Assembly (NCBI GenBank): GCA_015522345.1
Contig: WAML01000082.1
Location: 1-20,513 of the forward strand
DNA: 20,513 bases
Direction of reading: 5' to 3'
Source of the DNA: Desulfurococcales archaeon
GTDB lineage: Archaea > Thermoproteota > Thermoprotei_A > Sulfolobales > Desulfurococcaceae
The notes beneath the pieces are model-generated. The model searched no databases and was not told the origin of the DNA. It was given only the letters and a program-made list of their open reading frames with translations. Shown piece by piece: positions 1 to 8,058 of this stretch. How positions within the stretch are numbered: the first letter of the stretch is position 1; the number at the start of each line of letters is the position of its first letter. The position numbers and the translations under genes were made by a program.

Positions 1-1861
1 ATTTGGCCAAGTCTTTTTTGCTAGTATCTCCTGGCGTTAATACAGCATATACTAAAGTTTTTTCCTTTACAAGCTCTTCTGGTCCTACAAAAACTCTCCA
101 ATAAGTGCCATAGATTTCATCATATACTTCTTCAATACCTATGGATAAGACTAGTTCTACTCCCTTAACATAGTTTCTCTTACCATAGATCATGAACGCT
201 CCTTTAGACAAATATTCTCCGGGAGGAGGAGATTTAGAAACTTGATTCCCCCAAACCCAATAGACATCAATGTATCCTAGTCCTTCTTTCCATGCCCTTG
301 AGTAGCAAGCAGCTATAACAGAAGCTTCTTTAATAGTTTTATCAGTTGGTTTCCTACCTCTTGTTTTAATTATTGTAGCCGGTGCTCCATGTATATCGGC
401 ATGCATGAATATATCATTAGATTCTAAGTATTTCCTAACGAGTGCTTCATTTTGATTAGCGTCTCTACCGGCAATAACTAAATATCCTTCACTTGTTATT
501 AGCCAATGGAATCTTTCGTACCAATATCTTGGTTTTATCGAAGCTTTTGCTTCTTCAACTATGGTTTTCATTCCTTTGAGAATTTCTTCTTTCTTAGACA
601 AGAGTTTATTAAGTGATTCTTTAGCGCGCCTCGCTTTTGCACGATATTCTCCAGATCTTCTATATAGATAGCTTATATAGTCATCTAATCTGTATCTAAT
701 ATCATAACTTATTATTGCATCATTGATCTTTATTTGTATGATCCCCTTACTCTTATCATAGCCTATTACATTAGAACATTCAATGACTTTGCTCCATGAC
801 GCTTCTCTAGCTTCTTTTACACAATCTATAATATTTTGTACAATATTATAATTTAAAGCGAGTATTTGTGCTTCTTTCTCTAACTTTTCTGCTTTTTCGA
901 GATATTTTTTCATTAGTTCTTCTTGATCGTTAATACTTTTATCTAAGCGTCTTACTTCTTGAAGTATTAATTCTCTATTTTCCTGCATTTCAATGATTCT
1001 CTCTAATTCAGTAAAATAAGCATCTACTGTACTATTGAAGTCATTTGTCTCTACTATAGTAAATTCATGTATTTCTTTGTATAGGAGAGGATTATAAGGT
1101 GTAAAGCTTATGTATTCGTTCGTAGAGGGATGTTTTACTAAGTAGCCATTGTTGCTAAGAGATTCTTGAACAAGTTTTCTTAAATTAGTTAAAAGTTCTT
1201 CTATGTCTAGATAAGATATTTTTTTCGGTGCTACATTTTTTACATCATATAACCCGGTCCTATAGAGTATTTCTTCAGCTACTTCTCCTGGAATACCCCA
1301 TCCTATTACTAGACCTCTGACAAGATCTTTTCCTATGCTCAGCGATCTACGTAGCTCTTCTATTGGTAGGTCAAAAGGATTCTTACGTAGCGGTGGCGGA
1401 GTGTATATCACCTTAGGCTTTATAACTCTATCTTTTGCTTCAAAGAATCTACTTGAATATATTACTTTATTTTCTCGAGTAAGCGCTAGTATTCCGCGGG
1501 GAATTACTTCTAAATACAATCTATATAATGAGCCTCGAGCGTACACGTCGATATATACTATTCTCTCGAAACCTAGTGTAGAAACCTTTTTTATTAATCC
1601 ATTTCTTATGTGTTTTCTCAAAATAACCGTAAAACCATCTATGCCTTTCTGTTGTGGTTCTGCATTGCTTATGTGTATCCTTTTTTCGGGCTCGATCTTT
1701 AAGAATTTTTTACCTTCATTAGTTAGTATTTTGAATAACCAATACTTGTTCTTTACATTGTATATATTGTTTATCCTAGTATTCTCTAGTGTTTTCCCAT
1801 ATATGTTAACCCAGGCATACACATCGATAGTGTTCATGGACTTCTTCTTTTTTAACACCAT
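1..1861 (-). CDS. rqcH: NFACT-family protein (RqcH/Rqc2 homologue), 3' end outside window
   Basis: I translated this reading frame from the ATG at 1861; it stays open to base 1, giving about 620 residues, so only a short C-terminal piece is missing. The N-terminal NFACT-N part carries TIDVYAWVNIYG (residues 11-22) and GFERIV (97-102). A long charged helical region, probably coiled coil, spans roughly 280-445, and an NFACT-R domain follows with DIHGAPATIIK near residue 487 and WVWGNQVSK after it. Members of this family bind the 50S subunit carrying stalled peptidyl-tRNA and, in bacteria and yeast, direct template-free C-terminal tailing; in the cell it would act at obstructed ribosomes. A GAGGAT stretch lies just upstream of the ATG, and an alternative ATG is at 1837. 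Position 99 is Glu where the bacterial and yeast tailing motif has Asp-Arg. Family assignment is firm; tailing activity is inference. Confidence 0.9.
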   Translation of the reverse strand, partial: MVLKKKKSMNTIDVYAWVNIYGKTLENTRINNIYNVKNKYWLFKILTNEGKKFLKIEPEKRIHISNAEPQQKGIDGFTVILRKHIRNGLIKKVSTLGFERIVYIDVYARGSLYRLYLEVIPRGILALTRENKVIYSSRFFEAKDRVIKPKVIYTPPPLRKNPFDLPIEELRRSLSIGKDLVRGLVIGWGIPGEVAEEILYRTGLYDVKNVAPKKISYLDIEELLTNLRKLVQESLSNNGYLVKHPSTNEYISFTPYNPLLYKEIHEFTIVETNDFNSTVDAYFTELERIIEMQENRELILQEVRRLDKSINDQEELMKKYLEKAEKLEKEAQILALNYNIVQNIIDCVKEAREASWSKVIECSNVIGYDKSKGIIQIKINDAIISYDIRYRLDDYISYLYRRSGEYRAKARRAKESLNKLLSKKEEILKGMKTIVEEAKASIKPRYWYERFHWLITSEGYLVIAGRDANQNEALVRKYLESNDIFMHADIHGAPATIIKTRGRKPTDKTIKEASVIAACYSRAWKEGLGYIDVYWVWGNQVSKSPPPGEYLSKGAFMIYGKRNYVKGVELVLSIGIEEVYDEIYGTYWRVFVGPEELVKEKTLVYAVLTPGDTSKKDLAK

Positions 1862-1927
1862 ATCCTTTATCCTCTATTTATTGTCTGAATGTTCTTGGCT
1901 ATTTTTCGAGGAACTCCTATTTTATTC

Positions 1928-1938
1928 TATATTTAAAA
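1928..1938. promoter_or_regulatory. Shared TATA-like element between divergent genes
   Basis: TATATTTAAAA lies between the divergent NFACT gene and the small membrane-protein gene. It is nearly symmetrical, so one element could serve either direction, with predicted starts about 25 bases away on each side. This rests on sequence pattern only. Confidence 0.35.
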
Positions 1939-1986
1939 CTTATTATCAAGTATTATAGTTGGATTAGTGTATAGTGGTGTCTTAGC

Positions 1987-2280
1987 GTGAATAGTGAGTA
2001 TGATCTAGTGCTTGAAGATAAGATAGTAAAACTACGCTTCATACTTGGAATAGTGTATGGTTTTGTAGCATATATTTTGTATAGACTAAATATAGTGTTA
2101 TTTATAGATAATAGTGTTACTATATGGTTTTTAGCTGGAATATTCTACATTCCATCCATATACTACGTTAACGTATTTTATGGAGTGAGTAAATGGTTTC
2201 CTTTACTCCTAAGAGGATTACTCACATACTATTTAGCTTGGATAACAATTGTGCTAGTACTCTACGGTGCACTCGGGTAA
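1987..2280 (+). CDS. Small membrane protein, three predicted transmembrane segments
   Basis: I do not recognise this 97-residue family. The GTG start is supported by a GGTG about seven bases upstream (1975-1978). Hydrophobic stretches at about residues 16-36, 45-66 and 73-96 suggest three membrane spans; the charged N-terminus (SEYDLVLEDKIVK) precedes the first. No catalytic motif or cysteine is visible. It is divergent from the NFACT gene and convergent with the SFM1-like gene, with only two bases between the stops, so it appears to be a single-gene unit. The codon usage, ribosome binding site and full coverage of the gap make it a probable real gene. Confidence 0.7.
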   Translation: MNSEYDLVLEDKIVKLRFILGIVYGFVAYILYRLNIVLFIDNSVTIWFLAGIFYIPSIYYVNVFYGVSKWFPLLLRGLLTYYLAWITIVLVLYGALG

Positions 2281-2282
2281 TT

Positions 2283-2909
2283 CTATGGATCTTTTAATTC
2301 ACTTAATATTTCACTAGGTATTCTACCATATATTAAATACTCTTTTAGACCTGGAGCTAACAAGGGTTCTCCATTGACTACAGGATATCGGAATGGCAAA
2401 TATATTTCCCTAACTACTCCATTTTCTACATGGCTTATCGTTAGTCCATCGACATATTCTATGGACTCTAGGTCACGAGTATCAATGAACTTTGTTATAA
2501 CATATACTGCTCCATCAATACTATATTGTCCTTCACCAATATTTCTCTTCAACGCTCTAGGTGCTTTACTAGATAAATACTTGTATGTCCTCTTTCTAGG
2601 GGGATGGTCTCCAAGTATACCGCCTACAACGATGTAATCTATTCTATCTATATCATTTGAGTTAACTCGTTGAGCAGCGGCTGGATCTAGTATAAGGATT
2701 TTATTGTGATCGAAAAGGTTTAAGATAGATTCTTCATAAACTTTAACAGCATACTTGCTGAGTATATTATGGTATTCTTTAGGTACATTTGTAAATACTA
2801 TATTCTCTCTACCAGCTATTAATGAAGCATGTCTGTATTCGAGTAATAACCAGGGACTTAATTCTTCCTCTAAATGCTCTATGACAATTAATGGCTTTCT
2901 TTTTGCCAT
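2283..2909 (-). CDS. SFM1-like SPOUT-fold methyltransferase (DUF431 / COG2428)
   Basis: The 208-residue protein matches the archaeal relatives of yeast Sfm1. Diagnostic features are the N-terminal VIEHLEEELSPWLLLEY (residues 9-25), LDPAA (74-78) and above all VGGILGDHPPRKRT (95-108), the conserved knot/SAM-binding core. Sfm1 methylates an arginine of ribosomal protein Rps3; the archaeal substrate is not something I can state, and a ribosomal protein or RNA target is only inferred. The ATG at 2909 has GAGG eight bases upstream. The gene starts 22 bases inside the end of the upstream UPF0282 gene, so the two are very likely co-transcribed and translationally linked. Confidence 0.85.
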   Translation of the reverse strand: MAKRKPLIVIEHLEEELSPWLLLEYRHASLIAGRENIVFTNVPKEYHNILSKYAVKVYEESILNLFDHNKILILDPAAAQRVNSNDIDRIDYIVVGGILGDHPPRKRTYKYLSSKAPRALKRNIGEGQYSIDGAVYVITKFIDTRDLESIEYVDGLTISHVENGVVREIYLPFRYPVVNGEPLLAPGLKEYLIYGRIPSEILSELKDP

Positions 2910-3769
2910 AGTTCTTTCCTCAGAGCCTCTAATTGTTCTATCGGCTTACCCATGAACTCTGCTGCAGTCACAATCCTTATATTATGGTTTCTAGCTTCAT
3001 CATATACTTGGCCCAGCTTTTTTCTATATTCTAAGTCTCTTAATAAATGATGGTCTAGCACTATGGTTTCTAGTTCTTCTAGGCCAGTAATTATTTGTCT
3101 AAGGTTGTCTATTGATTTCTCTATTTCTATACTCTGGACCTTATATCCTTCAAAATACGTGGGCGGTCCAGAGATTATGAGTAGATGAGGTTTATTTTTT
3201 AGTATGAAATCTAGTGCTTTAAACGATATCGGTCCCTGGACATCGCTTGCATGTAGTATCCTATACCCATCTATATCGATCAATGTCATGACTACATATC
3301 CCAGAGGAGTATTATCGGCTCCGTGTGGTACAGGAGGAGAGAATGTAATATGCAGCCCCTTATCGATTACATTCGATGAATTATCAGCATATATTACTCT
3401 AGAAGCTATTTCACCCACTCTCATTTTGTTTAGAAGTATATGTGCTCTTATTCTCTGACTCACATTTATGTTCTCAACAGGGTTTTTCACATACAATATT
3501 TTCCTCCTATAGAACTCTTCTTCGCCTCTACGATACAAGTAATGGTCTCTATGGTAGTGAGATATAACTACTATATTGGAATCGCTGATTTCTCTATGAA
3601 TAATGTCTAAGTGTTCATTAAATCTCTCTAGCTCTACTGGATGAGGTGGTAAACCATATCGCTTAGGAGCATAGCTTACACCAGGATCTATAAAGATCTT
3701 TAGACTCTCTGTATAAATCACTGTAGCCATTCCACGCGAACCCATACTGTCAAAGCCGATCAGCTTCAC
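2888..3769 (-). CDS. UPF0282-family metallo-beta-lactamase-fold hydrolase (COG2248)
   Basis: This 293-residue protein has the metallo-beta-lactamase metal motif HYHRDH (residues 71-76), a later ASDVQGP that supplies the bridging aspartate, and LDHHLLRD near residue 239. The N-terminal GFDSMGSRGMATVI and the IDPG stretch are typical of the UPF0282 family, which is common in archaea and has no established substrate. It is presumably a soluble two-metal hydrolase. The start is a GTG at 3769; an AGGTGA lies about 16 bases upstream, too far for an ordinary site, so the mRNA may be leaderless or the start approximate. It is the first gene of a two-gene unit with the SFM1-like methyltransferase and is divergent from nucS. 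Confidence 0.85.
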   Translation of the reverse strand: MKLIGFDSMGSRGMATVIYTESLKIFIDPGVSYAPKRYGLPPHPVELERFNEHLDIIHREISDSNIVVISHYHRDHYLYRRGEEEFYRRKILYVKNPVENINVSQRIRAHILLNKMRVGEIASRVIYADNSSNVIDKGLHITFSPPVPHGADNTPLGYVVMTLIDIDGYRILHASDVQGPISFKALDFILKNKPHLLIISGPPTYFEGYKVQSIEIEKSIDNLRQIITGLEELETIVLDHHLLRDLEYRKKLGQVYDEARNHNIRIVTAAEFMGKPIEQLEALRKELWQKESH

Positions 3770-3961
3770 TTCTACGATCTCTATTCACCTGGTACTCTAT
3801 AGTTCTCTACACTATCTCAAGATAACTATTTAGTTTCTAATTAAGTTAATACATGCTCGTATATATTGTATTCATTATTCAGGAAAATACTTGTCTCTTA
3901 TTAAATCTAAAATAATCGTATATGTAGATAGGATATTACTGAGAGTAGGTGCTTATAGAAC

Positions 3962-4744
3962 ATGATTTTAGAAGTATATGGTGCTGATACTAGTTTAGAG
4001 CATCTGGTTGATACAATACGTAATGCTATAGCCTCTCGTAAACTCGTTATAATACTAGGAGAATGTAGTGTGGATTATATTGGTAGAAGCGAGTCTAGGT
4101 TATCTACTGGAGAAAGATTAATTATAATTAAGCAAGATGGAGCATTCCTAGTCCATAGACCTACTGGTCATTCGCCCGTGAATTGGCAGCCTGAGACAAG
4201 TGCTATTGAAGTAAAGAAGAGTGACAAGGGTATTGAGATTACAGCTATACGTAGAAGTCCTAGAGAAATAGTTAGAGTTTACTTGAATAAAATAGAGCTT
4301 GTAGTAATAAGTAAACTAGTTGACTCAGGAGAATTTATGATGTACTTAGATGAAGGAGAACTAAGAGATCTGCTAATGTATAAACCCGAGCTTATTGAAG
4401 ATGGGCTTAAAATTATTGAAAAAGAAAAGAAGCTCCCTGTAGGAAGCATAGATTTATTTGGCTTTGATAAAAATGGTAGGCCTGTTATAATAGAGGTAAA
4501 GAGAATTACTGCATCAAAAGAGGCAGTATATCAGCTGTATAAATATGTTGAATCATATTATAAGAACTATGGTGTAAAACCTAGAGGTATTCTAGTAGCG
4601 CCAGGATTTACTAAATCAGCTATAGAAGCTTTAGAAAGACTATCTCTAGAGTATAAACAATATAGTCTGCAAAAACTATGGAATCTAAAGAAAGAACTTA
4701 TGAATCATAGGTTTAAAGGGAGAAGTATACTTGATTATTTATGA
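3962..4744 (+). CDS. nucS: Endonuclease NucS / EndoMS
   Basis: The 260-residue length matches archaeal NucS. The N-terminal half (about 1-110) is the DNA-binding beta-sandwich, with HRPTGHSPVNWQPETS at 65-80. The C-terminal RecB-like nuclease domain shows ELRDLL (133-138), GSIDLFGFD (161-169), IIEVKR (176-181) and QLYKYVE (191-197), giving D164, E178 and K180 as the metal-binding catalytic set. NucS cuts mismatched or branched DNA and takes part in mismatch repair in archaea and actinobacteria. The last eight residues, GRSILDYL, look like a PCNA-interacting peptide. The ATG is preceded by AGGTG ten bases upstream. The 3' end overlaps the next gene by 14 bases. Confidence 0.93.
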   Translation: MILEVYGADTSLEHLVDTIRNAIASRKLVIILGECSVDYIGRSESRLSTGERLIIIKQDGAFLVHRPTGHSPVNWQPETSAIEVKKSDKGIEITAIRRSPREIVRVYLNKIELVVISKLVDSGEFMMYLDEGELRDLLMYKPELIEDGLKIIEKEKKLPVGSIDLFGFDKNGRPVIIEVKRITASKEAVYQLYKYVESYYKNYGVKPRGILVAPGFTKSAIEALERLSLEYKQYSLQKLWNLKKELMNHRFKGRSILDYL

Positions 4745-5303
4745 ATCTTATGAATTATACAATATTTCTTCAAGAACCTATGATAAACTCTATAGAGAGG
4801 AACAATATAGCAAATATGATTTTGTCTACGAAGACTATATCCTCCCTAGTATAAATACTAAATCAACTGTACTAGACATGGGTTGTGGCACAGGTTTACT
4901 ACTTGAATACGTTAGTGAAAAGAAAAAGAGTTTCTATAGATATGTATGTATAGAACCTAGCTCAGGCATGCTTTCCCATTTTGTAGAAAAGGGTGTGTGG
5001 AGAGATCCACGTATACTGGTAATACAAGGACTATGGGAGTCTACACCTTTAAGAGATAATTCTATAGACTATCTATACGCTTTTACGGTAATAGATAACG
5101 TTTCTAATAGAGAACAGGCTATTTGGGAAACTCTACGTGTTTTAAAGGAGAGAGGCTCTGCTATAATATCTTTCATAAAAAGAAAGTTGAAGACTAAAGA
5201 TATAATACATACAATAGCTAGGGGTCAGAAGAAAGTAAAATTTGTTGAAATTGGATGTAATAAGCATGATTGTTTCATATATCTAACAAAGATAAATACT
5301 TAA
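4731..5303 (+). CDS. Class I SAM-dependent methyltransferase
   Basis: The 190-residue protein carries SAM-binding motif I VLDMGCGTGLLLEYV (residues 47-61), an acidic end of strand 2 (CIEPSSGM), and a later IDYLYAFTVIDNV corresponding to motifs II-III. This identifies a small Rossmann-fold methyltransferase, but the substrate cannot be read from the sequence. The TTG start lies inside the end of nucS; the GGGAG that would serve as its ribosome binding site (4717-4723) is part of the nucS codons for the C-terminal peptide. This overlap implies translational coupling with nucS. A start farther inside the frame would remove the conserved tyrosine-rich N-terminus. Confidence 0.8.
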   Translation: MIIYESYELYNISSRTYDKLYREEQYSKYDFVYEDYILPSINTKSTVLDMGCGTGLLLEYVSEKKKSFYRYVCIEPSSGMLSHFVEKGVWRDPRILVIQGLWESTPLRDNSIDYLYAFTVIDNVSNREQAIWETLRVLKERGSAIISFIKRKLKTKDIIHTIARGQKKVKFVEIGCNKHDCFIYLTKINT

Positions 5304-5307
5304 ATAT
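5299..5307 (+). promoter_or_regulatory. TATA-like element upstream of the Sm gene
   Basis: CTTAAATAT at the end of the methyltransferase gene is a plausible archaeal TATA box. A start about 25 bases downstream would give an mRNA with a leader of some 55 bases before the ATG at 5386. Confidence 0.3.
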
Positions 5308-5385
5308 GTCTAATTGGGGAAACCAGATAAACAAGGGAATAACCCTGCAGGATCACTAGATGCAGATATACATAGGTGTCATGTA

Positions 5386-5673
5386 ATGGCTTCAACAAAT
5401 ACTGGTAGTCAACAAAGAATTGTCACACCATTAAAATATCTCCGTGGCGCCGTCAATCAAATAGTCTTAGTGAAGTTAAAGGATGGCAGTGAATACATTG
5501 GTGTACTTGAGTTAGTAGATCACACTATGAATGTAGTACTCTCTAACTGCGAAGAAATAGATCCTGATGGTAACCCTACAGCTAAATATGGTAGAGTACT
5601 TATCAGAGGTAGCCAAATACTCTTTGTAAGTATAAACTATGGACACGTTGCTCCAGAGATTGCTGCTAGATAA
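5386..5673 (+). CDS. Sm-like archaeal RNA-binding protein (Lsm)
   Basis: From the ATG at 5386 the product has 95 residues, the normal size for archaeal Sm proteins. The Sm1 motif runs from about 24 to 57, with LKDGSEYIGVLELVDHTMNV including D46 and the M-N pair at 48-49, and Sm2 is YGRVLIRGSQILFVSI (68-83) with the R-G pair that contacts uridine. Such proteins form hexameric or heptameric rings binding U-rich RNA. The same frame is open upstream to a TTG at 5314, but that adds 24 residues with no Sm similarity, while AGGTG sits seven bases before the chosen ATG. The downstream CBS genes are on the same strand. Confidence 0.9.
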   Translation: MASTNTGSQQRIVTPLKYLRGAVNQIVLVKLKDGSEYIGVLELVDHTMNVVLSNCEEIDPDGNPTAKYGRVLIRGSQILFVSINYGHVAPEIAAR

Positions 5674-5685
5674 ACTAACGAAGTA

Positions 5686-5710
5686 TTCCAAAATATAATA
5701 AATAAATTTA
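5686..5710 (+). promoter_or_regulatory. AT-rich promoter region before the CBS genes
   Basis: A run of only A and T with one G, including AATATAATAAATAAATTTATG, precedes the first CBS gene and contains several TATA-like frames at a suitable distance from its GTG start. The exact box cannot be chosen by eye. Confidence 0.3.
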
Positions 5711-5736
5711 TGTATTAGAGATTAAGGTGATCATGA

Positions 5737-6147
5737 GTGTTAAAGGCAAGAGATATTATGATTCCTGAAGTAAAGTACATTAAGGAAAACAGTACTATCA
5801 AGGAGGCCGCGGTATATATCTTAAATGAAGGAATAGGTTCATTAATTGTAGTTGACGAAAATAATTCTCCAGTAGGTATTATAACTAAAAGAGATATATT
5901 AAGAGCAGTACTATTTGAAGAAACTGATCCGGGAAAGACTATTGTAAAAAGGATAATGAGTAAACCAATAATAATGATCGACGCTGATTCTCCTGTAGAA
6001 ACAGTAATAGATACAATGATGAAATACAATATCAGCCACTTACCTGTTGTCGAAAGTAATAAAATCATAGGAATAATATCGGACTATGATATTATGGAGT
6101 TTGCAAGAGACCTTATCGATATATTAAAGAATAAAGGTACGGAGTAG
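5737..6147 (+). CDS. Two-CBS-domain protein
   Basis: This 136-residue protein is a single Bateman pair: CBS1 about residues 5-57 and CBS2 about 72-128, with nothing else attached. Each repeat ends with the GIITKRDI or GIISDYDI signature whose Thr/Ser and Asp normally contact the ribose of a bound adenine nucleotide, so both sites look competent to bind ligand. The GTG start at 5737 has AGGTGA six bases upstream; the nearby ATG at 5733 is out of frame. It opens a run of three CBS-only genes. A ligand such as AMP, ATP or SAM, and a partner protein that is regulated, are inference from the domain family. Confidence 0.88.
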   Translation: MLKARDIMIPEVKYIKENSTIKEAAVYILNEGIGSLIVVDENNSPVGIITKRDILRAVLFEETDPGKTIVKRIMSKPIIMIDADSPVETVIDTMMKYNISHLPVVESNKIIGIISDYDIMEFARDLIDILKNKGTE

Positions 6148-6185
6148 CTCCTACCTTATTTACTAGATTATCCTAATTATGTATT

Positions 6186-7145
6186 GTGGGACAAGACATG
6201 TCTAGACCTACTAAAATTAGTTATCATAGAAAACCTGAGCGTCACCGATGGCTTAGAAGTGATGGAACACCTAATTTCTCTGATAGAATATACAGGAAGA
6301 CCGAGGATATGGAAATACTGGCTAAAAAACCTGTAGAAACGGTTTCTTCATCAACTCCTATATTAGAAGCTTTAGAGAAAATGAGTAAAGGATACCGCAG
6401 CCTAATTGTTGTTAAAGGCGAGTTTCTACTTGAAGGATTAATTGTGTCTATGGACTTAGTTAACTACTTGGGCGGCGGAGAGTACTTCAATATAGTTGCT
6501 AATAGACATGGATTTAACGTATACTCCGCTGTACGTAACGAGCCAGTATCTTCTATAATGAATAGAAACCCTGTAGTTGCATATATAGATGAGAAATTTC
6601 CTAAAGTACTAGAGAAATTCGTTATTCATGGTATAGGAGTTTTACCAGTACTTACTAGAGATAATAGAGTTTATGGAATTATAACGGAGAAGGATATTAT
6701 AGAATATCTTTCAGCTCCAATTAATGTAGGCGTAAAAATATCTGATGTAATGTCATCTCCGGTTATAACAGTAGATATTACGAGTACTTTGAAAGATGCT
6801 ATGAAAATAATGATCAAGTATGGTTTTAGAAGACTGCCTGTTGTAGAAAATAATATTGTAAAAGGAATTGTGACTGCAATGGATATTATAAAGTTCTTTG
6901 GCACACATAAAGCATTCGAGTATACTACATCAGGGAATATAGAAGAAATACTCAGTGTACCCGTCGAAGAAGTAATGGTTAAGGATGTAGTAACAGTATC
7001 TCCGGATAGTGATGTAGGTGAAGCAGCTAGATTAATGAATGAACGAAATGTTGGCTCAGTTCTAGTTGTCACAAAAGAATATGAATTACTTGGTATAGTG
7101 AGTGAAAGAGATATACTATATGCTATCGCGTCTTCGAAAGGTTAA
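6186..7145 (+). CDS. Four-CBS-domain protein
   Basis: The 319-residue protein starts with a basic segment of about 38 residues (KISYHRKPERHRWLRSDGTP) that is not a CBS repeat and could bind nucleic acid or a partner. Four CBS domains follow at about 40-104, 117-175, 183-240 and 258-317. The ribose-contact signatures are GLIVSMD, GIITEKD, GIVTAMD and GIVSERD, so all four keep the aspartate. No enzymatic domain is attached. The GTG at 6186 is the first start; an ATG at 6198 with TGGGA before it is equally possible. It lies 38 bases after the two-CBS gene, probably in one transcript. Confidence 0.87.
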   Translation: MGQDMSRPTKISYHRKPERHRWLRSDGTPNFSDRIYRKTEDMEILAKKPVETVSSSTPILEALEKMSKGYRSLIVVKGEFLLEGLIVSMDLVNYLGGGEYFNIVANRHGFNVYSAVRNEPVSSIMNRNPVVAYIDEKFPKVLEKFVIHGIGVLPVLTRDNRVYGIITEKDIIEYLSAPINVGVKISDVMSSPVITVDITSTLKDAMKIMIKYGFRRLPVVENNIVKGIVTAMDIIKFFGTHKAFEYTTSGNIEEILSVPVEEVMVKDVVTVSPDSDVGEAARLMNERNVGSVLVVTKEYELLGIVSERDILYAIASSKG

Positions 7146-7205
7146 GTTTAACACAGTATTATTCATATACTTTGGTATCGGAGTTGTGAAGAAGAGGTGG
7201 GAATA

Positions 7206-8033
7206 TTGAAGAATCTAGATTATTTCATATTAAAAGAATTTCCTTTCGTAGATAAAAACGAAACTCTCTATCACGCATTTAAGATTATGGAAAAATATGG
7301 TATCGATAAGTTAGTCGTTTATGAGCATAGAACTATAGAAGGTAGAGAAAGAAGGGTTTTGGCAGGAGTACTTACAAGCCGTGACATAGTCTTGAAACTA
7401 GCTACTGAAAGAACTAGAAGAACTACTCCTAGTAGGCTCCATGTATCTAGTTTTATGAGTTTAAACCCTATTACTATCAACCCTAGTGATTCCCTAGAAT
7501 ACGCAATTAAGACAATGTATAAAAATAATATAGGTATCCTTCCTGTAGTTGAGGAATACGATGTTGTAGGAATTATTTTGAGAGAGAAGCTACTGGAGCT
7601 ATTGCGCGGTGACGATACAGAGGTCAGGTACATAATGAATACTGAACCAGTGATAGCTAGAACTTATGATCGTATGCTAAAGATTAGACAGGACATGCTC
7701 CATAGAAATATATCGTTTATGCCTGTACTAGACGAGAAAGACGAGATAGTAGGGTATATAACTATAGCAGAGCTAGCATATGCTATATTTAGGTTCCAGG
7801 ATATAGTTCCTGAAAAATACCGTAAAGAGAGGATAATGCACCTCATTGTTGAAGATATTATGAGATTTAGGCCTCCAAAACTTAGAATAACTGATACAGT
7901 AGCTACAGCTCTCTCATACATTCTAGAGAAAAACTCTAGAGGAGCAGTAGTTGTTGATGAAATTGGCGGATTAGCTGGTGTAGTTACAGTTCACGATCTA
8001 CTAAAATATTTAGCTGAAAAATATTTATCATAG
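7206..8033 (+). CDS. Four-CBS-domain protein with two degenerate repeats
   Basis: I chose the TTG at 7206 because GAGGTG ends six bases before it; a GTG at 7197 is part of that site. The product of about 275 residues has four CBS repeats at roughly 5-67, 82-134, 140-196 and 214-273. Repeats 1 and 4 keep the signature (GVLTSRD, GVVTVHD), but repeat 2 reads GIILREK and repeat 3 GYITIAE, losing the ribose-binding aspartate. Thus the inner repeats probably do not bind a nucleotide in the standard way. It is the third gene in the CBS run, 51-60 bases after the second, and has no catalytic or membrane domain. Confidence 0.86.
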   Translation: MKNLDYFILKEFPFVDKNETLYHAFKIMEKYGIDKLVVYEHRTIEGRERRVLAGVLTSRDIVLKLATERTRRTTPSRLHVSSFMSLNPITINPSDSLEYAIKTMYKNNIGILPVVEEYDVVGIILREKLLELLRGDDTEVRYIMNTEPVIARTYDRMLKIRQDMLHRNISFMPVLDEKDEIVGYITIAELAYAIFRFQDIVPEKYRKERIMHLIVEDIMRFRPPKLRITDTVATALSYILEKNSRGAVVVDEIGGLAGVVTVHDLLKYLAEKYLS

Positions 8034-8058
8034 TCATTATCACTATCTCGCGTTTCTA

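Noticed and set aside
1335..1958. A 207-codon plus-strand frame rich in Phe, Leu and Ser.
   Set aside because: It is the complement of the NFACT N-terminal coding region, which has recognisable domains on the minus strand.
5314..5385. A longer Sm protein starting at TTG 5314.
   Set aside because: The extra 24 residues are unlike Sm proteins, the TTG lies too close to the TATA-like element, and AGGTG supports the ATG at 5386.
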